A DNA stretch of 64,000 nt from Sphingobium algorifonticola (GCF_004005485.1 NZ_RZUL01000004.1:124001-188000); one strand, 5' to 3'; shown: positions 14,954 through 24,790, numbered from the stretch's first letter. Notes: a model not told the origin generated them from the letters alone. Translations and numbers: made by a program.

Positions 14954-16075
14954 CTATTCCGTGCCGACCGGCTGAGTGCCCCCGACCGGTGCGGTGGCAT
15001 TGGCGGCGTCGGCCGGATCGGCGGCATTATCCGCCGGCCCCGGCAAGGCCGCAGCCCGCATCGCAGGCGGCGCGCGCAGCACGGGATTGTCCGGCAACAT
15101 GCTCACACCGTTCAGCGGCTTGTTCAGCCCCTGGTGACAGGTCGTGCAGTTCACCTTGTACACGTCGCCATGTGGACCCTTGCGATAGGCGGGGAACACA
15201 TTCTGGAGCGATGTGATATATTCCGCATTGGTCTCACCCACCATGCGCAGACCATACCATGCCGTAGCGCGCTGACCCCGGCTGAGCGGCCAGGACGAGA
15301 AGGACTGGCTGTTGTGGCAATAGGTGCAGTTGACGCCCAGTGCCGTACTCATGTGCATCATCAGGCCATAGGTGCTTTCGGCATCCTTGGTCGAGGCCGT
15401 CTGCGCCGCGGTGGGATAGACGGTTTTCGAGGCAACCCGGATATTGTCGTTCTTCTGCCCGAGATAGGCCGCGAACGGATCATAGGGCAGCGAAGCATAG
15501 CCGACAGCCGGGTTCGGGGCGTTCTGCCCGAACTTGTTGCCGCGAATGCGCGTCGGCGTACCCGGCGCGTCGGACATTGCCCACATGTTCTTGGGCACAG
15601 CATTGCCCGCGTGGCAGGTGTAGCAGGTGACACCGGTCTGCTTCACATGGCTCGCATATTTGGTGTTGATGTTCCAGGTCATCTGGATCATCCGCCGCGC
15701 CACGATCTTGGTATATTTCTCGTCCGACGCGAGATTGTTCGGGTTGTGGCAGTAATTGCACCCTTCGGCCGGGGGCGCGACCCATTGCGTGATCGCCGCC
15801 ATCAGATGATTGAACCGCTCCGCGCTCACACCGCCCAGCACCTGGACATTCTGGTAGCTTTCGGATGCCAGCGGGCCGCTATCCTCCGGCACGGCATAGG
15901 GCGGCGCGGGAATGGCGCTGGCCTTTGCCGTCGAGTCGGGGTCGTTGATCTGGTTGAGACCGGCACCCCGATAGCCGACCTGCGAGACGGTCTTGGGGCC
16001 AAGCTCGCATCCCGTCAGCAGGATGAGCGAACCCAGGGCCGCTCCCGCGGCGGCGGCATGTCTATATCCGTTCAT
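14954..16075 (-). CDS. pufC: Reaction-centre tetraheme cytochrome c subunit
   Basis: Membrane-anchored periplasmic cytochrome that re-reduces the photo-oxidised special pair. The 373-aa chain begins with a lipoprotein signal (LILLTGC, Cys at residue 23) and has four heme c motifs in order: CNYCH, CYTCH, CTYCH and CTTCH. The C-terminus is a Pro/Ala-rich tail. The ATG at 16075 overlaps the pufM stop; the frame continues upstream into pufM but this is not real. Last gene of the puf operon. Confidence 0.97.
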   Translation of the reverse strand: MNGYRHAAAAGAALGSLILLTGCELGPKTVSQVGYRGAGLNQINDPDSTAKASAIPAPPYAVPEDSGPLASESYQNVQVLGGVSAERFNHLMAAITQWVAPPAEGCNYCHNPNNLASDEKYTKIVARRMIQMTWNINTKYASHVKQTGVTCYTCHAGNAVPKNMWAMSDAPGTPTRIRGNKFGQNAPNPAVGYASLPYDPFAAYLGQKNDNIRVASKTVYPTAAQTASTKDAESTYGLMMHMSTALGVNCTYCHNSQSFSSWPLSRGQRATAWYGLRMVGETNAEYITSLQNVFPAYRKGPHGDVYKVNCTTCHQGLNKPLNGVSMLPDNPVLRAPPAMRAAALPGPADNAADPADAANATAPVGGTQPVGTE

Positions 16076-17046
16076 TGTCCTGCTCCCGGCAGAGTGGCGG
16101 GGTCGATGGTGCCGGAGGCGGGATAGCTGGGGGCATAGCCATGATCGATGGCCCAGAGATACCAGTTGTCCACGACCGTTCCGGTCAACAGGATGCCGAT
16201 GCCGCCGGTCAGCGGGGTCAGCACGGCGAACCACCAGGCCCAGCGATGGATCGATTCCATCGTCGCGTTGAAGCCCATGGTCCAGCGCCAGAACAGGGCG
16301 GCACGTTCGGACGCCGTTCCGCGATCGGTGATCTGCTCGATTTCCCGTTCGCCGCCGTAACGGCCGACCGCCAGAATGGTCGCACCGTGCATCGCGAAGA
16401 GCAGTGTCGACCCATAGAGGAAGGCGATCGAAAGACAGTGGAAGGGATTGTAGAAGAGATTGCCGTAGCGGATCGAGAAAGCCGCCGTCCAATCAAGATG
16501 GGGGAAGATGCCGAAGGGCACCGCTTCCGCCCAGCTTCCCATCAGCATCGGCCGGATGAAACCAAGGACGACCATCAGCCAGATGGCGCTCATGAACGCC
16601 CAGAAGATATGCGTGCCCATGCCCAATTCTTTGGCGCGGCGATAGGTGCGTGCCGCCCACAGCAGGACCGATGTGGTCATCAGGAAGCCGGCGATCTGCC
16701 ACCAGCCGCCTTCGGCCAGCGGCACGAACATCTGGAAGCCATATTTGGGCGCGGGCGGTTCCAGCGCGAGCCAGAAGAGCTGGCGGACGAACTGCACCGG
16801 ATCCCAGTTGACCGAAGCCCACATGTTGAGACCGATGATCTCGAAGGCCAACAGACCGCAGGCGAGTGATGCCATGCCGAGCGTGCCGAGATAGATCGGC
16901 CCGATCTGCGCATTGCCGAACTTGCCCATCCAGTAGTTGAAGCCTGCTCCGCCGATCCGCGGGAAGCTGCCGGGCGGCAGGGCCGGTCCCATTTCGGGCG
17001 CGGCGCGAAGCTGAACCTGGGTGAATATGTTTTGATAGCGTGCCAT
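16072..17046 (-). CDS. pufM: Photosynthetic reaction centre M subunit
   Basis: Five-helix core subunit of the type II reaction centre, 324 aa. Pigment and iron ligands are seen in IFPHLDW (special-pair His), [25 protein letters not shown] (Glu) and [10 protein letters not shown]. The C-terminal extension ([12 protein letters not shown]...) is typical of species that carry PufC. A GGGGAG site precedes the ATG. Fifteen bases separate it from pufL and it overlaps pufC by ATGA. Confidence 0.98.
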   Translation of the reverse strand: MARYQNIFTQVQLRAAPEMGPALPPGSFPRIGGAGFNYWMGKFGNAQIGPIYLGTLGMASLACGLLAFEIIGLNMWASVNWDPVQFVRQLFWLALEPPAPKYGFQMFVPLAEGGWWQIAGFLMTTSVLLWAARTYRRAKELGMGTHIFWAFMSAIWLMVVLGFIRPMLMGSWAEAVPFGIFPHLDWTAAFSIRYGNLFYNPFHCLSIAFLYGSTLLFAMHGATILAVGRYGGEREIEQITDRGTASERAALFWRWTMGFNATMESIHRWAWWFAVLTPLTGGIGILLTGTVVDNWYLWAIDHGYAPSYPASGTIDPATLPGAGQ

Positions 17047-17061
17047 ATGCGTTGCTCCCCT

Positions 17062-17898
17062 TTACGACCAGATCGGCAGGTTGAGCCACCAGGTCCACCA
17101 TTCGGGCCAGCCACGGGACCAGAGCGGACCACTGATGATGATGCAGATCGCGCTCCAGAAACCGGCGGACAGCGCAAGGAAAAGCCCCAGGCGATGAATG
17201 CCGAGCGTACCCACCGAATAGCCGATGGTGTCGCGGAAAAATGTGTCTTCATATTCGGGCGACTTCACTTCGCCATTGCCCGGGCCCTTGGGGTCGGGGT
17301 TGACCGCCGACAGGATCAGCCCGCCGTGCAGCGCGAGGGCGAAAGTGGTGGTGAAGAAGAAGCTCACCGCCAGCATGTGCGCCGGATTATAATGGAAGTG
17401 GAGATACTGGTATCCGGTGTTCGACACCCAGTCGAGATGGGTGAAGATGCCGTAGGGAAAGCCAAAGCCCCAGGCGCCGAGCAGCCACGGACGGACCACG
17501 ACCAGCGAGACATAGGCGAAGATTGCAACGGCAAAGGCAATGGGCACATGATAGCCCATCCCCAGCTTTCGGCAGATTTCCACCTCTCGCAACGCCCAGG
17601 AGGAAAAGGCGCCGATCGCGCAGATCGTGATGACCTGCCAGAAGCCGCCTTCGCGCAAAGGCGCGAGCGCCAGGCCATAACTGATATCCGGCGGCGCGAT
17701 GCTGATGAGCCACGGGTTCCACGTCGGGCCGATCGCCGCGGCGTAGAAGATCAGCGCGGTGCCCAGGCTGGCGAAGATCGCGGTGGTGACGCCGAAAAAT
17801 CCGACATAAAATGGACCTACCCAGAAGTCGAAAAGGTCGCCGCCGATCAGCGTGCCACCCCTGACCCGGTATTTCCGCTCGAAGCTTAGCAACGCCAT
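17062..17898 (-). CDS. pufL: Photosynthetic reaction centre L subunit
   Basis: Five-helix core subunit, 278 aa. Conserved ligands: [10 protein letters not shown] (accessory pigment), FTHLDW and NPAHMLAV around the special pair and iron, FALALHGG, and [11 protein letters not shown]. It starts [15 protein letters not shown] as in other purple bacteria, with a GGGGGGAG site upstream. A 171-base gap holding a hairpin separates it from pufA, as in other puf operons where the hairpin adjusts LH1 to reaction-centre ratios. Confidence 0.98.
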   Translation of the reverse strand: MALLSFERKYRVRGGTLIGGDLFDFWVGPFYVGFFGVTTAIFASLGTALIFYAAAIGPTWNPWLISIAPPDISYGLALAPLREGGFWQVITICAIGAFSSWALREVEICRKLGMGYHVPIAFAVAIFAYVSLVVVRPWLLGAWGFGFPYGIFTHLDWVSNTGYQYLHFHYNPAHMLAVSFFFTTTFALALHGGLILSAVNPDPKGPGNGEVKSPEYEDTFFRDTIGYSVGTLGIHRLGLFLALSAGFWSAICIIISGPLWSRGWPEWWTWWLNLPIWS

Positions 17899-18010
17899 AG
17901 CGATATCTCCCCCCAGCCGGTCCGTCGGCGGGTCTCTCCGTTAGCGCGATTTCAGTCGTCGATAATGCACCTGCCAGCCCGGAAATCGCGGCGGACTGAA
18001 GGTGTGTTCA

Positions 18011-18046
18011 AGTGGACGAGGCCGACAAAGCCCGTCCTCGTCCACT
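18011..18046 (-). promoter_or_regulatory. pufA-pufL intercistronic RNA hairpin
   Basis: Perfect 11-bp inverted repeat (AGTGGACGAGG at 18011-18021, complement at 18036-18046) with a 14-base loop, just downstream of pufA in the transcript. Its place matches the Rhodobacter hairpins that protect the pufBA segment from 3' decay and give more LH1 than reaction-centre mRNA; that role here is inferred. Confidence 0.6.
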
Positions 18047-18069
18047 CGCAATTGCAGCAAAGGCGTCCG

Positions 18070-18252
18070 TCAGGTTGCCGGAGGTGCTGCGGGGGCCTCC
18101 ATCGCCGCCGGTGCCTTTGCAGGACCGTCGAGCCAGTTGAACCGGTCGGTGCTGAGCAGGATGAAATGAATCAACAGTGCCAGCACGAACAGGAAGATCG
18201 CGAGGGCCGTCAAGGTCCTGCGCGGATCGAAGATCATCCATAGTCTCCACAT
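18070..18252 (-). CDS. pufA: Light-harvesting 1 alpha polypeptide
   Basis: 60-aa single-span antenna peptide. The bacteriochlorophyll-binding His is residue 29 ([19 protein letters not shown]), with the Trp at +11 that hydrogen-bonds the pigment. The N-terminus [12 protein letters not shown] is classic for LH1 alpha, and the C-terminus is a Pro/Ala-rich tail. Twelve bases separate it from pufB. Confidence 0.97.
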   Translation of the reverse strand: MWRLWMIFDPRRTLTALAIFLFVLALLIHFILLSTDRFNWLDGPAKAPAAMEAPAAPPAT

Positions 18253-18264
18253 GAGATGGTCTCC

Positions 18265-18495
18265 TTATGCCAAGAGTGAAGTGATGGCGGTGCTCGCCAC
18301 GGCAACGCCGTGATCGATCATCGCATAGCCATCGGGACCCGGCAGCCACGGCCGCCAGCTCCATGCGAGGAAGTGCGCAATCACCGCCACTATCGTGAAG
18401 ATAATGAAGCTGGTGATGAAGATCTTGTGGAACTCCTTCGCCTCTTCCGGGGTCAGGTAGGTTCCCGGCCCCAATCTGTCGTCTCTATTGTCCAT
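18265..18495 (-). CDS. pufB: Light-harvesting 1 beta polypeptide with C-terminal extension
   Basis: Single-span antenna peptide; the pigment ligand is His41 in [16 protein letters not shown], and the N-terminal [13 protein letters not shown] is typical. At 76 aa it is longer than classic LH1 beta (about 50 aa) because of a tail of roughly 24 residues after RPWLPG ([19 protein letters not shown]). ATG 18495 is chosen because an upstream extension of the frame is Arg-rich and unlike the family. First puf gene, 159 bases after bchZ; no pufQ is seen in that gap. Confidence 0.95.
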   Translation of the reverse strand: MDNRDDRLGPGTYLTPEEAKEFHKIFITSFIIFTIVAVIAHFLAWSWRPWLPGPDGYAMIDHGVAVASTAITSLLA

Positions 18496-18654
18496 CTTTC
18501 GTCTCCATTCTGCCCGACGTGTACGGAAACGCCGCAACGACGCTTCCCGGCGGCATCCACGCAACGACGACCGTCGCGAAGATCACTTGGTCCCACGATC
18601 CCGTGCCGGGATACGCCCCTTGTCGGGACACGTCGGAAAATAGGCTGCGCGCGC

Positions 18655-20100
18655 TCATGGCCCGCGACTTTCGGCGATCGCATCGGCAAGCCGTGCGGCA
18701 GTGACGGACGGTTCGCCAGCACGGCGGGCAGCGCGCTCGGCGGCGTCGCGAATGCGCTTGGCGACGGAAATGCGGACCAGCACCGGCTCGCGCTCGACCA
18801 CGGCGTCGAGCGTCGCCTTTGCCTCGTCTTCCCAGGCCAGTTCGGTCTGGAGGCGGGTGGGCGTGGCTTCCGCCTTGTCGAGCTGGCTGGCGAGCGGAAT
18901 GATGTGGAACAGCGCATCGAACAGCGCATTGCACACTTCCTGCACCAGATAGGTGGCACCGGCATAGCCCATGAACGGCGTGCCCGTGTGGCGACGGATC
19001 GCCGCGCCGGGGAAGGACGCGGGAATATAGATGCTCCGCGCGCCGGTATCCGCCATATACATGCGTTCGTTGATGCTGCCGAACAGGATGAGCGGTGGAT
19101 TGGTGGCGATCGCATCGCGCACGGCGGCATTGTCCGGCTTCACGCCCGCGCTGCGGTTGAACGCGAAGGTGCAGGGCAGGCCCATGTCGTCTTCGAGGAA
19201 CTTGCGGATGCCGCGGCTGTAGGTTTCGGTGGCGACGATGCCGAAGCTCGCGGTGCCGAAGAAATCCTGCGTGACCGAGCGCCACAGATCCCACAGCGGC
19301 TTGATCGTCGTATGCTTTTCGCGTTCGATGAACGGTTCAGGGTCCAGGCCAGTCAGCTCGCCGAGCTTGCGCAGGAACAAAGTCGTCGATTCAAGGCCGA
19401 TGGGCGCTTGCAGATACGGGCGCTCCAGCGCCTCGCACAGGCCGCGGCCGAACTCGCGATACAGGCAGACGTTGACCTGCGCCTTCGCGAGATTCTTGAC
19501 GTCGGACAGATGGCTGCCGAGCGGGAACACCATGCCGACCTGCGCGCCGATCCCTTCGATCAGGCGGCGGATTTCTGCGAGGTCGCTGGGCATGTTGAAC
19601 GTGCCGTACATCGGTCCGATGATGTTGACCGTCGGCTTTTCGCCTTCCCGGAGAGGTCGCGGCGCAGGCGCTTTCTTCGGCCCGAACTGCGTCCACAGCC
19701 AGGTGAGCGCCCGGTCGCCCGACTGCCACTGGTCCTCGTCGATCGTGCGCGGCAGGAATCGCTGGATATTGGTGCCTTCGGGCGTAACGCCGCCGCCGAT
19801 CATTTCGGCTATGGAACCGGTGACGACCACCGCCGGCAGATCGCGGTCGAGCGTTTCCCACGCCCGGCGCATCGCTCCTTCGGTGCCATCGCGCCCCAGC
19901 TCCTGCTCACCAAGGCCGGTGACGACGATCGGCAGCTCGTGCGGCGGCAGACCGTCGGTATAATGCAGGACGGACGTGACCGGCAGATTCTCGCAGCCGA
20001 CCGGGCCGTCGATGATGACCTGCAACCCCTTGATCGCGGTAAAGGCGTAGACAGCACCCCAATAGCCGCCTGCCCGATCATGATCGAGAATGAGAGTCAT
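18655..20100 (-). CDS. bchZ: Chlorophyllide a reductase subunit Z
   Basis: NifK-like subunit of chlorophyllide a oxidoreductase (BchXYZ), which reduces ring B to give the bacteriochlorin. 481 aa; the N-terminal Cys block [14 protein letters not shown] and [12 protein letters not shown] are family sequence. The C-terminus carries the PCP-reductase-like domain. ATG 20100 overlaps the bchY stop; the further upstream frame is spurious. Followed by the puf genes on the same strand, forming the bchCXYZ-puf superoperon. Confidence 0.96.
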   Translation of the reverse strand: MTLILDHDRAGGYWGAVYAFTAIKGLQVIIDGPVGCENLPVTSVLHYTDGLPPHELPIVVTGLGEQELGRDGTEGAMRRAWETLDRDLPAVVVTGSIAEMIGGGVTPEGTNIQRFLPRTIDEDQWQSGDRALTWLWTQFGPKKAPAPRPLREGEKPTVNIIGPMYGTFNMPSDLAEIRRLIEGIGAQVGMVFPLGSHLSDVKNLAKAQVNVCLYREFGRGLCEALERPYLQAPIGLESTTLFLRKLGELTGLDPEPFIEREKHTTIKPLWDLWRSVTQDFFGTASFGIVATETYSRGIRKFLEDDMGLPCTFAFNRSAGVKPDNAAVRDAIATNPPLILFGSINERMYMADTGARSIYIPASFPGAAIRRHTGTPFMGYAGATYLVQEVCNALFDALFHIIPLASQLDKAEATPTRLQTELAWEDEAKATLDAVVEREPVLVRISVAKRIRDAAERAARRAGEPSVTAARLADAIAESRGP

Positions 20101-21617
20101 ACGCCGATCGCCTCCTCGGCCTTCGCAGCAGCAATGCGCTTGGCGGCGAACTTGGCCTTGAACTCGGGGCGATCCTTGGGCGTGTCTTCCCAAACGCCTG
20201 CGCTGTGCCCGGTGCCAACGCCATCGAAGAAGGCGGTCATCCGGTTGAAGCGGTCCTTGTTCGCGAGCGCCGCATTGACGACCATCGCGAGGCTCCCCGC
20301 CCCTGCCGGTCCCATCAGCGGGCGCGCGGAAATGAGGTTGGTGAAATAAAGCGCGGGGATTGCCCGTTGCTTGGCATGCTGCACCACCGGCGTCGTGCCG
20401 ATTGCCAGATCAGGCCCGAAGGTCTCGACGGCCGCGATGTCCTGTTCCAGGCTGGCGCGATACTGGACCTTGACGCCCTTGGCCTCCAGCCATTCGCGAT
20501 CAGCCTCCGACCAGACTGTGCGGGGGCAGGCGGTGCCGACATAGGGCACGTCCGCCCCGCTTTCGATCAGCAGGCGGGCAACCAGCAGTTCGGACCCTTC
20601 ATAGCCCGAAACGGTGATGCGTCCCTTGATCGGTCGCGCCGCCAGCGCGCCTGCAATCGCGGGCAGAAACTTGTTCTTCGATGCGTCGATCCGCTCCTGC
20701 GCAATGCCGCAGGCCGCCCCGATCGCGTCGAGCCAGGCCGCCGTGCCGTCGCGTCCCACGGGCGCGGACCCGACGACGGTGCGTCCGGCCGCTTCGAACT
20801 CGCGCACGCTGGCGGCGTAGAAGGGGTGGATGGCACCGACCACCGCACAGTCGAGCGCGGCATAAAGCTCGCGCCATTCGCGCGTCGGCACGACCGGTCC
20901 GGCGGCCAGGCCCAGCGGCTCCAGCATCAGGCCGATGCCCGGCGGATCGGCGGGGAACATTTCGCCCAGCAGCGTGACGGTCGGGCGGTCGGACCGCTCC
21001 TTCGGCGCGGCCACCGGGCCTTGCGCCGCTTCCTTGCGCGCATAGCTCAGCATCGCACCGGCGAGCACATCCTTCGCCTCGGCATGTGTCGGGATGCCGA
21101 AACCGGGCACGTCTATCCCGATAATGCGTACGCCGTTGATCTGGTCAGGCAGCAATTGCAGCGGCACGCCCGACGCCGTCGGCACGCACAAATTGGTCAC
21201 GACAATGGTGTCGTACAGCGCCGGATCGGCGAGATCATGGACCGCGTCGCGGATATCCTCGAACAGCTTGCCGGTAACGAGCGTTTCGGAATTGAACGGC
21301 ACATAGCCGACCGTCCGCCGTGCGCCGTAGAAATGCGAGGTGAAGGTGAGGCCATAGACGCAACAGGCCGATCCCGACAGCACCGTCGCCGTGCGCCGCA
21401 TCCGCAGGCCGACGCGCAGCGACCCGAAGGCCGGGCACATGGATTGCGGCTGATCATGCGGCCCCTTGGGATAATCGGCGGCGTAGCGATCGAGTATTTC
21501 GGTCTTGCCTGCCGCACTCGCAGCAGCATGAAGCGTGGCGGCGCTGGAGCAGCCACCCGCGTTCGCCAGGTCCAGCCGATCAGGGGTGCGTGTCGCGGGA
21601 GGCGAAAGCTCACTCAT
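20097..21617 (-). CDS. bchY: Chlorophyllide a reductase subunit Y
   Basis: NifD-like subunit of chlorophyllide a oxidoreductase. The cysteines expected to hold the 4Fe-4S cluster are in [24 protein letters not shown] and [20 protein letters not shown]. 506 aa from ATG 21617, which overlaps the bchX stop; the longer upstream frame is within bchX. It ends overlapping bchZ by ATGA. Confidence 0.96.
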   Translation of the reverse strand: MSELSPPATRTPDRLDLANAGGCSSAATLHAAASAAGKTEILDRYAADYPKGPHDQPQSMCPAFGSLRVGLRMRRTATVLSGSACCVYGLTFTSHFYGARRTVGYVPFNSETLVTGKLFEDIRDAVHDLADPALYDTIVVTNLCVPTASGVPLQLLPDQINGVRIIGIDVPGFGIPTHAEAKDVLAGAMLSYARKEAAQGPVAAPKERSDRPTVTLLGEMFPADPPGIGLMLEPLGLAAGPVVPTREWRELYAALDCAVVGAIHPFYAASVREFEAAGRTVVGSAPVGRDGTAAWLDAIGAACGIAQERIDASKNKFLPAIAGALAARPIKGRITVSGYEGSELLVARLLIESGADVPYVGTACPRTVWSEADREWLEAKGVKVQYRASLEQDIAAVETFGPDLAIGTTPVVQHAKQRAIPALYFTNLISARPLMGPAGAGSLAMVVNAALANKDRFNRMTAFFDGVGTGHSAGVWEDTPKDRPEFKAKFAAKRIAAAKAEEAIGV

Positions 21618-22597
21618 ACAGTGTCGTACACGACTTCGAGCGACGCCTTGGGCGCATAGGCCGCGCCGCGCATGTCGGCCTGGGTGGCGGGCTTCAGCGT
21701 CACGTCGCCCCCTGTCTGGTCGGGGCTGAACAGGCCGAGCAGACCATCCTGGTCGAGCGGCGTGGGGCGGACCGGCGGGGCCTCCGCGACGTTGATCGCC
21801 AGATCCTCGAAGATCGAGGCCCATTCGCCACCGGGCACGCCGATGATCTGATAATTGGCGGACTTGCGCCGAATATCCTCGTTCGCGGGGATCGCGCAGA
21901 GCGTGGGGATACCGACCGCCTTGGCAAAGGCGGCCGCCTCGCCGGTGCCGTCATCCTTGTTGATAATCATGCCCGCCACGCCGACGTTGCCGCCCATCTT
22001 GCGGAAATATTCGACCGCCTTGCAGACATTGTTGGCGACATAGAGCGACTGGAGGTCGTTCGATCCCACCACGATCACCTTCTGGCACATATCCCGCGCG
22101 ATCGGCAGGCCAAAGCCGCCGCACACCACGTCGCCCAGAAAATCGAGCAGGACGTAATCGAAGCCCCATTCATGGAAGCCGAGCTTTTCGAGCAGTTCGA
22201 ACCCGTGGATGATCCCGCGTCCGCCACAGCCGCGCCCGACTTCCGGCCCGCCCAGCTCCATCGCGAACACGCCATCGCGCTGGAAACAGACGTCCTCGAT
22301 CGTCACTTCCTCGCCCGCCAGCTTTTTGGCCGCGCTGGTTTCGATGATGGTGGGACAGCTCTTGCCGCCGAACAGCAGGCTGGTCGTGTCGGACTTGGGA
22401 TCGCAACCGATCAGCAGCACGCGCTTGCCCTGCTGCGCCATCATATAACTGAGGTTCGACAGGGCGAAGGATTTGCCCGATCCGCCCTTGCCGTAGATCG
22501 CGATGATCTGCGTCTCCTTGGTCACAGGCCCCGCATGCACGGGGTCCGGCTCCTCATGGGCTTCATGGCGCAGGCTGTCATAATCGAGCATTGTCAT
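21614..22597 (-). CDS. bchX: Chlorophyllide a reductase iron protein subunit X
   Basis: NifH-like ATPase that donates electrons to BchYZ. P-loop IYGKGGSGKSFALSN near residue 35, GCDPKSDTTSLLFGG, and both cluster cysteines (EVGRGCGGRG and [10 protein letters not shown]) are present. 327 aa with a family-typical C-terminal extension beyond BchL. Overlaps bchC upstream and bchY downstream by ATGA. Confidence 0.97.
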   Translation of the reverse strand: MTMLDYDSLRHEAHEEPDPVHAGPVTKETQIIAIYGKGGSGKSFALSNLSYMMAQQGKRVLLIGCDPKSDTTSLLFGGKSCPTIIETSAAKKLAGEEVTIEDVCFQRDGVFAMELGGPEVGRGCGGRGIIHGFELLEKLGFHEWGFDYVLLDFLGDVVCGGFGLPIARDMCQKVIVVGSNDLQSLYVANNVCKAVEYFRKMGGNVGVAGMIINKDDGTGEAAAFAKAVGIPTLCAIPANEDIRRKSANYQIIGVPGGEWASIFEDLAINVAEAPPVRPTPLDQDGLLGLFSPDQTGGDVTLKPATQADMRGAAYAPKASLEVVYDTV

Positions 22598-23520
22598 TGA
22601 TGTCTCCAGTCGAGCACCATCTTGAGGCAGTCCGGATCGCCAAATGCCGCGGGATAGGCGTCCTGCGCCTCCCCGGCATCGCGGACATGGCTGATGAGAC
22701 CATCGAGTCGCAGCGCACCGCCCGCGATCAGCGCCGTGACGGTGGCAAGATCGTCCGGCGTGAACTCCGCCGAAATGCGGAAGCGTGCCTCCCGCATGAA
22801 AGCGGGCGGGAACGCGAATGTCAGCCGGTCGTAAAAGCCCGCCAGCACGACTTCGCCGCCCTTGGCGAGCCGTGCGACGGCCAGATCGAGAATGTCCGGC
22901 GCGCCGCTGGCGTCACAGATGTGGCGATAGTCACGGCGATCGTCGGTCGCCGGGTCGATGGCACTATAGCCGTCACCCTGCCGACGGCCGGGGTGCGTTT
23001 CCCACACGGTCGGCGCAGGTGCGCCCGAGGCGATGGCGATACGGGTGATGAGGCGACCTAGTATTCCGTGGCCGATCACCAGGTCCGGCGCGCTGCCACC
23101 GACGATCGCGTGACAGGCCGTGGCGGCCAGCGCCATCAATATGCCGTCGCGACCCAGCCTCTCGTCGAGCGGGATGGCGCGGGCTGCAGGAAGAATGACG
23201 TGGCGGGCGGTGCCGCCGAACAGGCCGCGTGCCGCCTGATAGCAATTGGCACCCGGCACGAAGACCCATTCGTCGATCCGGCTGCGCGCATCGCGCCCGG
23301 CGTCGATCACCCGGCCGACCGATTCGTAGCCCGGCACGAGCGGATAGCCCATGCCCGGAAAGCTCGGCATCCGGCCGGACCAGAGGAGCTTTTCAGTGCC
23401 GGTGCTGATACCGCTCCAGTCCACGGCAACCAGCACGTCGCCATCACCAAGAGCATTAAGCGCAAGGGTCCGAAGCCCGAGTAACTCGGGGGCATCCAGT
23501 ATGACCGCGAGCGTGTCCAT
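22594..23520 (-). CDS. bchC: Bacteriochlorophyllide a dehydrogenase
   Basis: Zinc-type MDR dehydrogenase that oxidises the C3 hydroxyethyl group to acetyl. 308 aa; the N-terminal DWSGISTGTEKLLWSGRMP and PLVPGYESVGRV are characteristic of BchC. AAGGAAGGG lies upstream of the ATG. First gene of the bchCXYZ-pufBALMC superoperon, with its own promoter in the 103-base gap after crtF that carries two PpsR-type palindromes. Confidence 0.95.
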   Translation of the reverse strand: MDTLAVILDAPELLGLRTLALNALGDGDVLVAVDWSGISTGTEKLLWSGRMPSFPGMGYPLVPGYESVGRVIDAGRDARSRIDEWVFVPGANCYQAARGLFGGTARHVILPAARAIPLDERLGRDGILMALAATACHAIVGGSAPDLVIGHGILGRLITRIAIASGAPAPTVWETHPGRRQGDGYSAIDPATDDRRDYRHICDASGAPDILDLAVARLAKGGEVVLAGFYDRLTFAFPPAFMREARFRISAEFTPDDLATVTALIAGGALRLDGLISHVRDAGEAQDAYPAAFGDPDCLKMVLDWRHQ

Positions 23521-23572
23521 ACGCCGGTCCCTTCCTTGCCAAGAGCACCGAAACAGGCACCCTCTCCTAAAG

Positions 23573-23590
23573 TGTCATCTTAACTTGACG
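23573..23590. promoter_or_regulatory. PpsR/CrtJ-type palindrome, promoter-proximal site of bchC
   Basis: TGTCATCTTAACTTGACG fits TGT-N12-ACA with one mismatch in the right half. It covers the predicted -10 hexamer of bchC. It lies 8 bp from the second site, the spacing known for CrtJ pairs. Confidence 0.65.
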
Positions 23591-23604
23591 CTTTTTAATG
23601 TCAA
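23577..23604 (-). promoter_or_regulatory. bchC: Sigma-70-like promoter of bchC
   Basis: On the minus strand, -35 TTGACA (23599-23604) and -10 TAAGAT (23577-23582) are separated by 16 bp, 57 bases upstream of the bchC start. Both hexamers lie inside PpsR-type palindromes, so the repressor would block polymerase directly. Confidence 0.65.
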
Positions 23605-23616
23605 CTTTGCTTGATG
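23599..23616. promoter_or_regulatory. PpsR/CrtJ-type palindrome, distal site of bchC
   Basis: TGTCAACTTTGCTTGATG keeps the left half-site TGTCAA and an imperfect right half. It overlaps the predicted -35 hexamer TTGACA of bchC and starts 26 bp from the first site. Confidence 0.6.
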
Positions 23617-23623
23617 GTTTTGT

Positions 23624-24727
23624 TCATCTTTCAGCAAGCAGGATCGACGTGGTCAGCGGCATGGCGGTGCGGATGCGGCGGATGCGGCGGAAACCGACCG
23701 CTTTCGCCATCCCTGCGATCTCCTCGAAACTGCGTGGCCGACCTGATCCCATCGCCAGCAGATACAGGCCGAAATAGGCGTCGCCTGCCGGTTCGGCACC
23801 GCGCGTCCGGGCCATCGGTTCGGCAAGCAGAAGGCGCCCGGCGGGTGGCAGGGCGGCATGAATGCTGCGCAGCAAAAACATCGCCGGATCATCGTCATGA
23901 TCGTGCAGCACCCGCACCAGCGTGATGAGATCATACCCCTGCGGCAGGGGATCGGCGAGAAAACTGCCGCCATGGATCGTTACGCGATCGCCACAACCCG
24001 CCGAGTCGCATGCTTGCCGCGCACGGACGCCGACGGCAGGCAGGTCGAACAGCGCCAGTTCCAGCGCGGGCGCGGCCGCAGCGACGGCGCAGAGAAATGC
24101 GCCCTGCCCGCCGCCCACATCGAGCATCCGCCGGTGACGGGAAAAGCGATAGGCATCAATGACCTGCTTGGCGATCAGCGGTTGCGAGGCCGCCATCAGC
24201 GCGGAATAGGGCGCAACCTGATCCCCGTCACCCTGGCCGACATCTTCCGCATAATGCCAGTATCGCGCCAGCGCGCCGCCGCCCCCGCCGCGCCGCAGCA
24301 GCGCCAGCGGATCGGCAAGATCGGCGTAGAGCAGGTGATGATGGGCCACCATGTCGGCGATGCCGCCATTGCCGCGCAGCGCCGCGCCATCGCTGCCGAG
24401 TGTCCAGCGCCCGTCGTCGAGACGCTCCGTCAACCGGAGCGCGGCGGCGGCGCGGAGCAGACGTTCGGCGCCCGCCTCAGGCAGATCGGTCGCCGCCGCG
24501 ACCGCCCGACTCGTCATCGGTCCCTCTGCAAGCCGGTCGAGCAGGCGCGATCGGATGCAGGCATCCAGCACCTGCGAATAGGCAAATCCCGCCACCAGAT
24601 CGAATATCCGCCGCGCCCGCATCCGCGCGACGGGTCGGGTCATCCACAGCCGCGCCGCCCAGTGCTGGAACCCCGGATCGCTCAGGATGCGGTTGCGCCA
24701 GCCGGTCCATCTCTCCTGCCAATTCAT
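23624..24727 (-). CDS. crtF: Demethylspheroidene O-methyltransferase (carotenoid methyltransferase)
   Basis: SAM-dependent methyltransferase that converts the tertiary hydroxyl of acyclic carotenoids to a methoxy group in the spheroidene/spirilloxanthin pathway. 367 aa; N-terminal helical dimerisation/winged-helix part, then the SAM motif MLDVGGGQGAFLCAV near residue 200 and LITLVRVLHDHDDD. Divergent from crtD across a 63-base gap with two PpsR-type sites. Followed by bchC on the same strand, but bchC has its own promoter. Confidence 0.92.
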   Translation of the reverse strand: MNWQERWTGWRNRILSDPGFQHWAARLWMTRPVARMRARRIFDLVAGFAYSQVLDACIRSRLLDRLAEGPMTSRAVAAATDLPEAGAERLLRAAAALRLTERLDDGRWTLGSDGAALRGNGGIADMVAHHHLLYADLADPLALLRRGGGGGALARYWHYAEDVGQGDGDQVAPYSALMAASQPLIAKQVIDAYRFSRHRRMLDVGGGQGAFLCAVAAAAPALELALFDLPAVGVRARQACDSAGCGDRVTIHGGSFLADPLPQGYDLITLVRVLHDHDDDPAMFLLRSIHAALPPAGRLLLAEPMARTRGAEPAGDAYFGLYLLAMGSGRPRSFEEIAGMAKAVGFRRIRRIRTAMPLTTSILLAER

Positions 24728-24728
24728 T

Positions 24729-24757
24729 TTGTCACCCTAACTGGATAGAATTATGTG
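24729..24757 (+). promoter_or_regulatory. Putative crtD promoter (overlapping a crtF promoter)
   Basis: Plus strand: TTGTCA (24729-24734), 17 bp, TATGTG (24752-24757), 33 bases before crtD. On the minus strand TTGTCC (24769-24774) with TTCTAT (24745-24750) at 18 bp could serve crtF. Both are moderate matches and overlap the two palindromes. Confidence 0.4.
24730..24747. promoter_or_regulatory. PpsR/CrtJ-type palindrome, crtF-side site
   Basis: TGTCACCCTAACTGGATA, one mismatch to TGT-N12-ACA (right half ATA). It is 8 bp from the perfect site at 24756. Confidence 0.6.
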
Positions 24758-24773
24758 TCCAGTTTATTGGACA
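24756..24773. promoter_or_regulatory. PpsR/CrtJ-type palindrome, crtD-side site (perfect)
   Basis: TGTCCAGTTTATTGGACA is an exact TGT-N12-ACA site; the outer six bases on each side (TGTCCA / TGGACA) are fully palindromic. It lies in the crtF-crtD divergent gap. Confidence 0.8.
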
Positions 24774-24790
24774 ACTGTTAGTGTCACGCC

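Noticed and set aside
18496..18654. Gap between bchZ and pufB examined for pufQ
   Set aside because: No ORF of suitable length with a membrane helix; short TGTCGGGACA repeat at 18621-18630 is too compact for a PpsR site.
24363..24477. Possible start of an extra ORF overlapping crtF
   Set aside because: Only shadow frames of crtF; no ribosome site or family sequence.
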